A stretch of DNA of 64,000 nucleotides, taken from the NCBI GenBank assembly GCA_016935985.1, contig JAFGPW010000006.1, positions 1-64,000 on the forward strand, read 5' to 3'. The position numbers and the translations under genes are program-made. The stretch comes from Candidatus Woesearchaeota archaeon (GTDB taxonomy: Archaea; Nanobdellota; Nanobdellia; Woesearchaeales; JAFGPW01). Each line of letters begins with the position of its first letter. Position 1 is the first letter of the stretch. Of the stretch, positions 25,162 through 35,203 are shown piece after piece. The notes below the pieces were generated by a model that worked only from the letters and a program-made list of their open reading frames with translations, searched no databases and was not told the origin of the DNA.

Positions 25162-28100
25162 ATGAGACGGACAACACATGGCGGAACCGGGCAGAACCTT
25201 CTCGTAGCCTGGGCGCTCATGAACCTGCTCTCGCTGCCGCTCGCGTTCGCGTTCGACGGGCCCGGAGCGGCGGAGACGAGCATCGTCCAGGAAGAACGGT
25301 CGTCAGCCGGCGGTTTCTCGAAGGTCACGCCGGTCGATCTCCTGCCGTTCGCCTCTCCCGAACCTGCGCACACGCCGGGAACTGGTGTCCCATATGTGCT
25401 GTATATGCTGTACCTTATCGTCATCGTGGCTCTTATGATAGGGCTCGCCTATGTGAAGAACGGCCCGATCATCATGATGGTCGCTGGTGCGGCGCTGTTC
25501 ATCATCCTTGCCGGAACGGCCGACGCCGCGGAGCTGTGGGTGGCCTCGCCTGGAGGGACGCAGGATTGCCGAAGCATATGTTCATCGGCTTCATACAATA
25601 TTTTTTACGGCTTCGAATGCCCGAATGGGATAGTCTGCCAGTTCGGGACGACGACCGTCACTGCGGCAGGTGATGTCTCCAGCTGCGGCGAATACCGTAC
25701 TAACTATGTGGGCTGCTGCTGCGGCTCAGACTCCGACACCCAAATATATTCCTGCTCTCAGAACAGGGCATACTTCGAGAACGCGATAATGCGGATCGAC
25801 ATGGATCATGCCTTCACCTGTGATGCCCTGATGCAATGTCCTCTCCAGGGGGGGCCGCCAATCCTTCCGGCAGCATCGAGCGCGAGCTCCAATTATTATT
25901 GCGCATCAGAGGATGCCGGCACCAATATCGACTGCGAAGACGTCTGCCTAAATCTCGTCGGCGGCTCTTCTGTTCCCTCTGTGTCAGTCTCCGCAGCATG
26001 CACCAATCCTGACTGCACGTACTGGGACGGCTCGAGAACTTACCTGACTTTGAATACCACCGCGTGCGGGACTGGGAACATGATGACCGCTCTGGAGCAA
26101 TGCTGCTGCGAACGGGATGTCATGCCGTGCGATCCTGACAACAACCTATTCTGCTGCAACGGGAACGGTCCCTGGATTCCCGGCACCTATACAGTCTATC
26201 ATCCTGACAGGAGCGAAGCCCAGTTGGTCCCGCCTGCACCCGTTACGGCTACTGGGATTGACCGCTGGGATATGATCGGCAATCAAGACCAGTGCTGCGG
26301 CGACGATCTGGGAGAATGGCCGTGGCGAGACACGGCGACTGGCGAGGACTACTGCTGTCTCGCGAAAGAAGGGTATCCTAACTGCGGGACATGCTCGGAT
26401 TACATCGACAACGACGGCAACGGCCTGGAAGACGATGAGGATCCCGCATGCTCGCGGTCGGCATGGCTCGCTGAGCCGGCACCCGGCCACCCGCAGGAAC
26501 TGTACCTTTTCAATACGACCGGCGGCGGCTGCGACGTGGCATGCCTTCCCTACGGCGGGCTGTCTGACCTGGGCTGCCCGGTCAACGGCGGCACCTACTT
26601 CTGCCAGAACTCAGGGGGGGCGTACTTCGCGGACCGCGAGGACTGCTTCGACGTCGACGAGCTGGCGTGCTGCTGCATGCAGCCGGACGGGTACACCTGG
26701 AGCCCACTATCAGGAGAAGTGCACTGCATGATGGATGTTCTGTCCCCTGGCCCCTATTATCAGGCCTTCCGGCATTTCCTTCCCAAGGAATTTATAGAGA
26801 ATGATTTCGGATTATTTGGTACATATATTTTCTATCCTTACCATGGGCTTGTCGGGTATATGGACCCTAACTCGCCAGCGACGGATATGTGCGTCCCGAC
26901 GACAGCGGTGACCGAAATCATGATGGACAACATCCCGACCCCCGGCCTGTTCGTCGGCGGCCACGGGCCAACACAAATAGCCTGCACCGCCACAGGGACC
27001 TATCCCTTCGCATGGAGGACCGTCTGCCCGACAGACACGCTATCGGGCATGAATCCACCACCAGTCAACCAGACCCTCCCCTTCACCTGGACCGATCCCG
27101 ATTACCGGAACGCGACAGGCGTGCTTCCCGGAGAAATGACTTTTGCCTATATGGAGTCTCCCTGGTACCTCTGCACCTGGACCGGCGGCGACATCACCAC
27201 AGCCGCCTCCACCAGGCTCTTCGTCGAGGAGGAGTACAGCCCCTCGTTGGCGACGAACCAGTACATGCTCCCTGCCGGCAACCAGACCTGCTGCGGGAAC
27301 GACCCCGGCGAGCACCTCGTCAACGGATCCGCGCTCTTCGGCGAGCAGGCTCTGCAGGCGTGCTGCCAGAACGACCCGCCGTACCGGTACATCCAAGAAT
27401 TCAACGAATCGGCGATCGGCGAGTATGTATCACCCCTGAACTGGGTCGTCGACGCTGACCTTAGGGACTGCGTCTACAGGGGAACGAACAGCGTCCATCG
27501 GTGCTATGCGAGCGACAATAATCTTACCGATGGCTTCTCAGGCGGCAATATAACTGTGTCAGAAACCGACTACGCCTGTTATAACAGCCAATGGGTCGAT
27601 ATGGACACGAACCAGGCCCTATGTCAAATCCGGGGAGGGACCTTCCAATCGAGCGCATGGACCGGGGACTACCCAAACCAGCACTGCTGCGGCGACCAAT
27701 CAACTGAGCATCCCCAGGTTGGCAGCGGGGTCACCGCCTGCTGTTCAGGCGTTCCCCCCGCCCGCTGCATACAGGACAACGGGTCATGCGGGACCTGCTA
27801 TGTCCTCGATGACAATCTTTGCCAAGCAGGTGAGGATTTCTCTACCTCTCCCAACGACTGCGGCCCTCTGGGTTGGGGGTATTCGCATCCCTCATACACT
27901 GAGCCAGGGAGCGAATATAACGTGAGCCTGACCACCGCGAATGTGACCTCAGGCACGAGCGCGTTGCGGATCATCTTCGCGAACACTGAGGATAATGACA
28001 CCTTCCATCTGGTCCAGCTGCTCCCTCTCGTCTCCAACCAGGGCTACACGATCAGTTTTGATTACACCCTGTACAACTTCCATGGCATCATCAGCATCTA

Positions 28101-30105
28101 TGAGAACGCGACGCTTCATGGTCTCGTCTTTTCCGGCGACCAGAATGGAGTATCCAGGCAGCATGCCGTGGTCTCCTTCAACGCGACGGCAAGCGGTGGA
28201 AATGAACGGCCAATATCGATAAAATTCGGCCCGGACGGAGCGACCCCTGTCTCCGGACGCGTCTATCTCGACAGCGTCCAGCTCGTGGCGCACGACGCGC
28301 CCATGGACTACCTCGACCAGAACTACTCCGCCGGCTGCTGCTACATCGACGAGTGCTGGAACGGGACGGGGTGCGTCCTCGCGAGCAACCGCTCGGGGCT
28401 CGCGGCAAGCCAGGTGTGGAACGCGAGCATCCCGCCGGTCATCTTCGAGCTCGACGCGGACGGCGACCCCACGACGACCGGCTTCCGCTGCAGCAACTAT
28501 GACGCGGAGAGCCCAGACCCCTACGCGGCCTACCAGCTGACAGCTCCTGCGACGTGGCGGGTGAGCGAGCTGAAGAGCGGTCCGCGGACCAATTACGCCG
28601 GCTGGACCGGCGGCGGACAGCCATACTCCTCAATCGGGTGGTGCCCCTCGAACGCGATGTGCCTAGGCAACCCCGGAACGATACTGGCAGCGAATGCGCA
28701 GATCGGACCGCTCACCGATATTCATCATCTACCCAACGACGACGCTCTCACCACCGGAGACCTCGACAACTATGTCTGCATCAACGAGGGCGACTGGTTC
28801 GACGACTTCATCTGCCTCTCGGAAAATGGGCAGCCGGCTGCCTATACGACCCGGACGAAGGAGATCGCCCTCAGGCTCCTCGGGCTTGTCGGGAACACCG
28901 CGGCGGAGAACTACACGCTCTTCTGCGGCGAGGGAAGCCGGGTCGCGGAATACGTGGCGGCATACAACCTCGTCGGCAGGTACAATACCGGTGAGGATTC
29001 GTACAGGAACCCTATGTGCGTACTCCTGCATGACGGCATGGTCCATGGCGGCATCAGCTACACCTCTATCGGCGCTGGTTTCAAGAGCAGGATCGATTCC
29101 TTCAACTACTTCGACCTGGATGTCCAGGGGCCGAGCGGTTCCGCGAACCAGCCGTGCAACACCTACCTATGGGCGGTCACGGACGGCTTTCTCTATTGCA
29201 ACGAGGGCAGCATGCCTTCAGCAGCGGTCTGGTCCGAGACCCCGGTAGGCTTCATCGGCGTCGACCATGATCTCGGGGCGTCGTTCTTCTCGACCAACGG
29301 GAGCCTCACCTCATCAGATTTCGGCATAATGCAGCAGCCGAGCTTCCTCACGCTCTTCTGGAACGCGATCCGGGACGCGATCAGGGGGCTTTTCGGCTAC
29401 CAGCCGGCGGTGAGCCAGATCGACCCCGATGTCCAGGAGTTCCTCGACAGTGCCGAGTACCACGCGCTCATGATCAGCAGGAGGGGCGATGCGTCCATCA
29501 AAGGCATGATCGAGAATGAGTTCACCGGCTACACGTCAGAGGAGTTCCTCGTGGTGAGGCTTGACAACTTCTCGTCCGACATCTGCGGGTATGTGGAAAA
29601 CGCCTTCCCCACCGATTCGAAATGCATGCAGCGCGGCAATTCCTCGTATATCGTCTATCTCACGGACAGCAGCGTCCTTGACAACTTCACGGCGATCGCG
29701 GCGATGCCGCGGATCAACGAAAGGACCGCCCTGCCAGGGAATTCCCAGCCCAACATCACGCGGGCGAGCGTCCTTGGGATACCCGGCAACTATGTTTCCG
29801 GAAGCGCCAATAATGGCATGATCATGCTGAACCTCAGCCAGGCGAAGACGTACATGACCAGCATGCTGATGCTCGTCATCGAGGGGCAGGACGGGGATGG
29901 CGATTCGCTCACCTACAACCTCTCCTCCTCGAGCGGCTTCTCGCCGGTGGATCCGACCTCGCCGATAGGCGCTGCGAACGATTTCATCACGCCGCCGGGA
30001 GGGATTGGTCCGCTGAAATTCACCGCCACCGCTTTCGACGGCAAGCTGTACAGCGCACCGGTGGCCCTATGCCTCTATGAATCTATCACTTACTGCAACT
30101 CGTAA
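25162..30105 (+). CDS. Giant Cys-rich surface protein 2 (1647 aa)
   Basis: Start chosen at the second of two adjacent ATGs so that the N-terminus aligns with surface protein 1: signal peptide 1-30, motif GFSKVTPV at 51-58, two hydrophobic helices to about 128. The extracellular part has three CC-G-(D/N)-(D/Q) modules, a calcium-type IDNDGNGLEDDEDP loop, a jelly-roll-like domain (about 930-1060, ends RVYLDSVQLV) and a cadherin/Ig-like C-terminal domain (GQDGDGDSLTYNLS...). Many Cys pairs and NxS/T sequons indicate an oxidised, glycosylated external protein. It lies 45 nt after surface protein 1 with no clear TATA box, so is likely read through. Confidence 0.82.
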   Translation: MRRTTHGGTGQNLLVAWALMNLLSLPLAFAFDGPGAAETSIVQEERSSAGGFSKVTPVDLLPFASPEPAHTPGTGVPYVLYMLYLIVIVALMIGLAYVKNGPIIMMVAGAALFIILAGTADAAELWVASPGGTQDCRSICSSASYNIFYGFECPNGIVCQFGTTTVTAAGDVSSCGEYRTNYVGCCCGSDSDTQIYSCSQNRAYFENAIMRIDMDHAFTCDALMQCPLQGGPPILPAASSASSNYYCASEDAGTNIDCEDVCLNLVGGSSVPSVSVSAACTNPDCTYWDGSRTYLTLNTTACGTGNMMTALEQCCCERDVMPCDPDNNLFCCNGNGPWIPGTYTVYHPDRSEAQLVPPAPVTATGIDRWDMIGNQDQCCGDDLGEWPWRDTATGEDYCCLAKEGYPNCGTCSDYIDNDGNGLEDDEDPACSRSAWLAEPAPGHPQELYLFNTTGGGCDVACLPYGGLSDLGCPVNGGTYFCQNSGGAYFADREDCFDVDELACCCMQPDGYTWSPLSGEVHCMMDVLSPGPYYQAFRHFLPKEFIENDFGLFGTYIFYPYHGLVGYMDPNSPATDMCVPTTAVTEIMMDNIPTPGLFVGGHGPTQIACTATGTYPFAWRTVCPTDTLSGMNPPPVNQTLPFTWTDPDYRNATGVLPGEMTFAYMESPWYLCTWTGGDITTAASTRLFVEEEYSPSLATNQYMLPAGNQTCCGNDPGEHLVNGSALFGEQALQACCQNDPPYRYIQEFNESAIGEYVSPLNWVVDADLRDCVYRGTNSVHRCYASDNNLTDGFSGGNITVSETDYACYNSQWVDMDTNQALCQIRGGTFQSSAWTGDYPNQHCCGDQSTEHPQVGSGVTACCSGVPPARCIQDNGSCGTCYVLDDNLCQAGEDFSTSPNDCGPLGWGYSHPSYTEPGSEYNVSLTTANVTSGTSALRIIFANTEDNDTFHLVQLLPLVSNQGYTISFDYTLYNFHGIISIYENATLHGLVFSGDQNGVSRQHAVVSFNATASGGNERPISIKFGPDGATPVSGRVYLDSVQLVAHDAPMDYLDQNYSAGCCYIDECWNGTGCVLASNRSGLAASQVWNASIPPVIFELDADGDPTTTGFRCSNYDAESPDPYAAYQLTAPATWRVSELKSGPRTNYAGWTGGGQPYSSIGWCPSNAMCLGNPGTILAANAQIGPLTDIHHLPNDDALTTGDLDNYVCINEGDWFDDFICLSENGQPAAYTTRTKEIALRLLGLVGNTAAENYTLFCGEGSRVAEYVAAYNLVGRYNTGEDSYRNPMCVLLHDGMVHGGISYTSIGAGFKSRIDSFNYFDLDVQGPSGSANQPCNTYLWAVTDGFLYCNEGSMPSAAVWSETPVGFIGVDHDLGASFFSTNGSLTSSDFGIMQQPSFLTLFWNAIRDAIRGLFGYQPAVSQIDPDVQEFLDSAEYHALMISRRGDASIKGMIENEFTGYTSEEFLVVRLDNFSSDICGYVENAFPTDSKCMQRGNSSYIVYLTDSSVLDNFTAIAAMPRINERTALPGNSQPNITRASVLGIPGNYVSGSANNGMIMLNLSQAKTYMTSMLMLVIEGQDGDGDSLTYNLSSSSGFSPVDPTSPIGAANDFITPPGGIGPLKFTATAFDGKLYSAPVALCLYESITYCNS

Positions 30106-30133
30106 AATTAATCTGATCCCCTTCGACAAAACC

Positions 30134-30141
30134 TATATAAA
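30134..30141 (+). promoter_or_regulatory. TATA box of surface protein 3 operon
   Basis: TATATAAA, 24 nt before ATG 30165; starts a second transcript inside the surface locus. Confidence 0.65.
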
Positions 30142-30164
30142 CATGATCGACCATGGCTGATCTG

Positions 30165-33100
30165 ATGGCATCATCGATGAGGAAGACGCTGCTCATCCCT
30201 ATCCTCATGCTCCTCATCCTGCTGCCCTTCCATACCGCGGTCGCGCTCAGCGGAGAAGGTGATATGGTCTACTCCTCCACATCAGCAGGGACTATACGGG
30301 CCCGCGGCTTCGCGCAGGTCGCCCGTATCGACGGCCGCGCGGAATCCTCATCGTCGGGCGAGCGGCTCGCGCTCCTCGCGAGCAGCTTCAGGGCGAAAGG
30401 GATCGGCGATGAGCACGCGGTGGACGGCTTCCTCGCCCTCGGCGAGGACATGACCCTCGAGGTGACCGCCTTCGTCCCTGACGTGAGCAGCACGAACCTG
30501 CTCGATGCGGACAATCAGCCCTACTACTCCTGCCAGTGCGGAGTATCGTCATCGGCGCCCACATGGACTGACTGCTCCTGCGGCCTCACCCATGCCCAGG
30601 TCAACCCCGGAGGTCATGAGCAGGTCGCTCTCCTCAAGCTCACGCTCGACTGGCCGGTCCAGCCGAACCCGATAACAGAAACCGACTATGTCATCATGAA
30701 GGTCGACGGGACGGCACCGCTCGTCGATGACGTCACCGCCGCTGTCGGCATGGACCGCGAGGTCGGCAAGGGCAACATCACGACCGCCTACACGATTCAC
30801 GACCGACCTGCCGGTTCCTGCTCAGGCGTCAACCAGACGACCGTCAAGATCGAAGGCGGCCTCACGGTGAAGACGGAATCCATCGACGACGAGTCGTGCG
30901 CCGCATCGGTCAGCAGGGATGTCGTCTGGAACCCGTACGAGGTCACGTCAGGCAATGCCGATGGCAATATATCAGTCTGCGTCTCAGGCAAGGACCGGCT
31001 CGGCCATGAGACGGACGATACCTCCAGGAAGTGCGACTGGTTCCTCCTCGACACGACGGCACCGGGCCCGTGCGACGTCGTCTTCGCAGGCGCCAGCGGT
31101 TTCGAGACGCATTACGTGAGGGACCATACCTCGCGCGCGGTCATCATAGCGAACATCACCGACGCCGGCCTCGGCATCGACTATTCGAAGGTCACCGCCA
31201 ACCTCTCCGACCTGGGGCTGGGCGCCGAGGTCCATCCGACGAACGACTGCCCGAACGTCAGCCAGGACGTCTACCAGTGCGTCTGGAACGTCACCCTGAA
31301 CCTCCCGACCTCCACCGATTCCTTCCTCATCGAGCTGCCGTTCAACGTCTCCGATGCTGTCAGGAACAATGACAGCAATGTCTGCTCGCTCAGCTGGGAC
31401 CTCTGGGTCGATGACGAGCCCCCGACCGTCGTCCAGGTGACGACCGAGGCGAACGGCTACATCGGGAAGGAGGTGAACAACACCCTCTGGGTCGAGTTCA
31501 GCGGCAGCGGCGACGACTTCGAGATAGAGGACGTGTTCATCAACATCAGCGACATGACCAAGGACGGCGACCCGGCGCACGACCTGCACTTCGACGAGTG
31601 TCAGGGCGCGCAGTGCAAGATCGAAGGCCTGATGTGCGGCAGCCATCAGCAGTGCAACACGACCCCAAGCACGGACATCGTGGTGAGCATCAAGGGCGTC
31701 GACATCGCGGGGAACACCATCGACAATATTTCTACCCTTCACAAAGATTTCACGCCGCCGTCGCTCCCCTACACCTATTCGGTCACGAACGCCGCCAACA
31801 GGATATTCCATCGCACGGGGGATACGCTGGTATTTTCGCTCATCAATTCATCGGATACCGAATCAGGAGGAGTGTGGGCGATAGGGAACTTCTCGGAGAT
31901 AACGACCACACTCGCGTCGACCGGAGGCGAAAGCGAGGTTCTCTGTGATGATCTCAATAACAATTACACCTGCACATGGGCAGGGGCCGACGCGATCCTC
32001 GCGAATCGTCCACAGGCATTCCAAGGGAACCTGTCCTTCACCCTCTACGACAGACTGATGAACCCGAGACCCTACAATGTGACCGTCGAAATCCTGCTCT
32101 TCAACGAGAGCCTCGATCCGGACAATTATTATGAGCTGTACAACACCTCGATGTATCCCATCGAGATCAACACGCTCAAGGGCCTTAAGTCGAGCACCTA
32201 CTACCAATATGTCCCCATCAAGCTCGAGAACAACGGGAATTGCCAGTACGAGCCGCTGTTCATCCTCACCTATAAGTTCGGCGGCGTGAGCTGCACGGGA
32301 TCCGGCTCAGGCGCATATGTGACGCTCGTCGGACCCGATGAGGACGACCACTACATAGGTTTCCTCGAGTTCGACATATCGACCTCTGCGATAGAGTCGA
32401 TCGTGAACACGCCTTCCTTCACGGTCTTTCCCCTCTTCCCGACGCTCGGCGAATGCACGTTCGAGATGCTCGTGAGATGCGGCGACCAGGCGTACGTCGA
32501 GATCGAGAACGTGAGCTACAACATATCCCTCGTCGAGGACACGGTCCATACCGACGGCCCCGACACGGGCATGATCGACGAGATAAACCGCATCAAGGAT
32601 AAGGTGAAGGATACGGGTTGGCAGACAGATATACAGGGCTGGATAGACTGGGGAACGACACTGTGCCAGCTGAAATCATTGATTGCGTCGGTCCATAGCA
32701 TTGTTGTAGGCGTCGGCATCGTCCTTGCGACATGCGCTGAAGCGGCTAATCCAGCTTCAGGCTTCTGTGAAGCGATCAACGTTAAGTTGTCGGGCGTCGC
32801 TTCGTTCCTCGAGAACTTCGAGAGCGATTCGACAGGGCTCTGGAAGATCCTGAACTGGGCGTGCGCGTTCATAACCTGCAGCTATTCCGAAGTCCCTGAC
32901 CTCGAATCGATCTCATGGTGCGATAATATCGCGAAGGACCTGGCCAGCTATGGAAATCCCCTGGCAGAACCGCCATCGACCCTCGAGATATGCAAGCAGA
33001 GCTGGCCCGTGTCAGTAGTCTGCCTCTGCTTGCCTGGAATAATCTATCACCTGAACCAGAAACGGCAGACCGATTGCTTCAGGGCGTTCTGCTACCAGAA

Positions 33101-33482
33101 CCTCACCACGGTCGGCTGGACGAAAAAGGATTGCGACAACACCTATGATTACATGAAATGCCTGAACGACCAGTTGGGTAATTGGGGAGCCCCTATCATC
33201 GACATACTGATGTCCATCAGCGGCATCAACAAGATCATCGACATCATATCGAACCCATTGAAATACGCTTGGCCTCTCGTGAAGGATACGGCGCTTACGG
33301 GGTGCAAGGGAGAACCTAAAAGTGTGGTGACTTGGATTGGGTGTGCTGTTTACCTGGGTCTTCTCGTCTTCGAGGCGATAGGCACGTTCGAGCAGATCAG
33401 CACGACCATGCAGGCTCTGGGCAGCCCGGACTACCAGCCGACCGATTACTGCGAACTCCTGGGGGAGGGCTCCACATGGTGA
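30165..33482 (+). CDS. Surface protein 3 with Ig-like repeats (1105 aa)
   Basis: ATG at 30165 fits the 24-nt TATA rule; ATGs at 30153 and 30177 are in frame and possible. Signal peptide, then the divergent motif ARGFAQVARI. Several beta-sandwich domains begin DTTAPGPC, DDEPPTVVQV and DFTPPSLPYT, each with Cys pairs and sequons. The C-terminal 300 residues are Cys-rich with hydrophobic helices (e.g. ASVHSIVVGVGIVLATC and VVTWIGCAVYLGLLVFEAIG) that could anchor it. It overlaps the next gene by 7 nt. Confidence 0.78.
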   Translation: MASSMRKTLLIPILMLLILLPFHTAVALSGEGDMVYSSTSAGTIRARGFAQVARIDGRAESSSSGERLALLASSFRAKGIGDEHAVDGFLALGEDMTLEVTAFVPDVSSTNLLDADNQPYYSCQCGVSSSAPTWTDCSCGLTHAQVNPGGHEQVALLKLTLDWPVQPNPITETDYVIMKVDGTAPLVDDVTAAVGMDREVGKGNITTAYTIHDRPAGSCSGVNQTTVKIEGGLTVKTESIDDESCAASVSRDVVWNPYEVTSGNADGNISVCVSGKDRLGHETDDTSRKCDWFLLDTTAPGPCDVVFAGASGFETHYVRDHTSRAVIIANITDAGLGIDYSKVTANLSDLGLGAEVHPTNDCPNVSQDVYQCVWNVTLNLPTSTDSFLIELPFNVSDAVRNNDSNVCSLSWDLWVDDEPPTVVQVTTEANGYIGKEVNNTLWVEFSGSGDDFEIEDVFINISDMTKDGDPAHDLHFDECQGAQCKIEGLMCGSHQQCNTTPSTDIVVSIKGVDIAGNTIDNISTLHKDFTPPSLPYTYSVTNAANRIFHRTGDTLVFSLINSSDTESGGVWAIGNFSEITTTLASTGGESEVLCDDLNNNYTCTWAGADAILANRPQAFQGNLSFTLYDRLMNPRPYNVTVEILLFNESLDPDNYYELYNTSMYPIEINTLKGLKSSTYYQYVPIKLENNGNCQYEPLFILTYKFGGVSCTGSGSGAYVTLVGPDEDDHYIGFLEFDISTSAIESIVNTPSFTVFPLFPTLGECTFEMLVRCGDQAYVEIENVSYNISLVEDTVHTDGPDTGMIDEINRIKDKVKDTGWQTDIQGWIDWGTTLCQLKSLIASVHSIVVGVGIVLATCAEAANPASGFCEAINVKLSGVASFLENFESDSTGLWKILNWACAFITCSYSEVPDLESISWCDNIAKDLASYGNPLAEPPSTLEICKQSWPVSVVCLCLPGIIYHLNQKRQTDCFRAFCYQNLTTVGWTKKDCDNTYDYMKCLNDQLGNWGAPIIDILMSISGINKIIDIISNPLKYAWPLVKDTALTGCKGEPKSVVTWIGCAVYLGLLVFEAIGTFEQISTTMQALGSPDYQPTDYCELLGEGSTW

Positions 33483-35197
33483 GATACACCCCATACACTG
33501 CTCTTTGCGTCCTGTTGATGCTCCTCACAACGCCGTGCACCAGTGGAGACCTATCAGTTTCGCACGACGTCACCATCTACCAAAGCGTCACCATCTACCA
33601 AAGCGACAGATTCTCTACCATACAGCCGATTGCATACAAAAAACAGACGAAAGAAAAGAGCGAGTATCAACCATTGCTCCAAAACAATCAACCGCTTCCA
33701 CCCGGCATTACTCTGAACTCAAAAGAAAAAAATATAGAAATATCGAGAACCTATTCACGAACGGGGGATACATTCAATGGCTATACATTTTATAACCTAA
33801 TTTCAAGTACGAGCGACGGTTCTGATTCTACGGCAAAAGATCAATCAAACCCAAGATATAGCAAAATCCTGGTAAAAAATGATGATATCAACATTATCAG
33901 GTCGGGAACGAATCAGAATTTTGCGACTGAGTTCCAAATATCAGAAGCGAACAATGTCCAGCCAGGAACGACCTCTTATGAATGGACGACAAGGACGGGC
34001 AAACAATTGCAGGCATACCTCAATCGTCATCCTGAGGATCAAGCGTTGCTCAGCGGGGTTGTCAATCAAATAAACAATGATGTCCGTGCTGATATCTCTC
34101 AAGGACACTATACTGAAGCGAGAGAGAAGCTGGCTGAACTCAAGAAACTTGTCGCAACGTATAGCGATAGTTTCCTGATCGATCAGGAGTCATATGCCAT
34201 GTATAAGGAATTAACTACCGACATCGACAAGGCGATGTGGCAAATGAAGCAGGAGTATGTCGTTGATCAGGCCTTCTCAACACAGCACCTCCTCAACCCA
34301 TCGCTGTCCGAGGAGGCAGGGGCCGATTTCGTCGGAAGGTGGATCGGCTGGGATAATCCGAAGGCATTCTACTACAGCGACGGCCTCTATGATGCGTTCA
34401 GGTGGGGGTTCGGGGCCAGGTATGCGATATGTGAGGATAAATTCAGGAACGGGCGCACCGACGTCCGTTCGGAGATAAGCTCTGTGGTGAGCGGCGGAAG
34501 CGGATACCCCGGCGTGAGTCCCCGCATGGTCGCCTGGGGATCACGCCTCGAGTTCAGGACAGCCGACGGCAGTCCCGGCCACGAGTTCTGCATCGATGCG
34601 GCTGGCGGCATCGTCGACTGCTCTGACGAGGGCGCAGTGCCATTCAACTATCCGACAAGTCCAGGAGGGGCCGCTTGGTTCCCCGACGCTTCAACTGAGC
34701 CGAACGGGGTCAGGGGCTACCTCTATAGGCTCGAGGTATACATCAAGAACCCGTATACCACGCAGATGATCGACAACGAGAAGGACTATTTCGGGGACCC
34801 CATATGGCAAGATCTCCTCGATGATGATGGGAAGATGAATGTGACGCTGGAGCTATCCTGCAGCCTTTGCGGACCTCCTTCGAACCTCACCGGCCCGGAG
34901 GACACCACGATCCTGCTCAATTATGATGTCGCAGGCCCTATCGAAGTCGGGCCAGACGAGGAAAAGCATTTCGTGAGGGCGATCTATCTCCCCGGCTATT
35001 ATGACACGATCTGCCTACGGTTCAATAATTATGAATATAGGGAAGCGGGCGGAAGCCGTTATAGGCAATACCCGCCGAACTGTCCTGTCAATATCTACGA
35101 GGTAGATTTCGGAAGCGAATACGGCCCTCGGAGCAGTACAGGGGATACTTCCGCTGCAGGAGGCACTGTGGATATCTGTGAAATATTCGGCTGCTGA
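33476..35197 (+). CDS. Surface protein 4 (573 aa), low-GC N-terminal third
   Basis: Signal peptide 1-24 (VRYTPYTALCVLLMLLTTPC), then DRFSTIQPI, a divergent form of the shared motif. A tandem 18-bp repeat duplicates VTIYQS just before it. Residues about 60-250 are polar and helical (ALLSGVVNQINNDVRADISQ). The remainder is a beta-rich domain with Cys pairs (CSLCGPP). DNA at 33661-33960 is about 38% GC by hand count, far below its neighbours. The ATG overlaps the previous stop, indicating coupling. Function unknown. Confidence 0.75.
   Translation: MVRYTPYTALCVLLMLLTTPCTSGDLSVSHDVTIYQSVTIYQSDRFSTIQPIAYKKQTKEKSEYQPLLQNNQPLPPGITLNSKEKNIEISRTYSRTGDTFNGYTFYNLISSTSDGSDSTAKDQSNPRYSKILVKNDDINIIRSGTNQNFATEFQISEANNVQPGTTSYEWTTRTGKQLQAYLNRHPEDQALLSGVVNQINNDVRADISQGHYTEAREKLAELKKLVATYSDSFLIDQESYAMYKELTTDIDKAMWQMKQEYVVDQAFSTQHLLNPSLSEEAGADFVGRWIGWDNPKAFYYSDGLYDAFRWGFGARYAICEDKFRNGRTDVRSEISSVVSGGSGYPGVSPRMVAWGSRLEFRTADGSPGHEFCIDAAGGIVDCSDEGAVPFNYPTSPGGAAWFPDASTEPNGVRGYLYRLEVYIKNPYTTQMIDNEKDYFGDPIWQDLLDDDGKMNVTLELSCSLCGPPSNLTGPEDTTILLNYDVAGPIEVGPDEEKHFVRAIYLPGYYDTICLRFNNYEYREAGGSRYRQYPPNCPVNIYEVDFGSEYGPRSSTGDTSAAGGTVDICEIFGC
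33569..33604 (+). repeat. Perfect 18-bp tandem duplication
   Basis: GTCACCATCTACCAAAGC occurs twice in a row (33569-33586 and 33587-33604), in frame, duplicating six residues in the mature N-terminus of surface protein 4. Confidence 0.95.
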
Positions 35198-35203
35198 TTG
35201 ACG

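Noticed and set aside
23350..25260. Twin-arginine (Tat) signals in surface proteins 1 and 2 (MRRTTH start)
   Set aside because: The RR pair lacks the S/T before it and the F-L-K after it, so an ordinary Sec-type signal is more likely despite tatA in the window.
29880..29960. Dockerin in surface protein 2 (GQDGDGDSLTYN)
   Set aside because: A single acidic loop within an Ig/cadherin-like domain; dockerins need two calcium loops with following helices.
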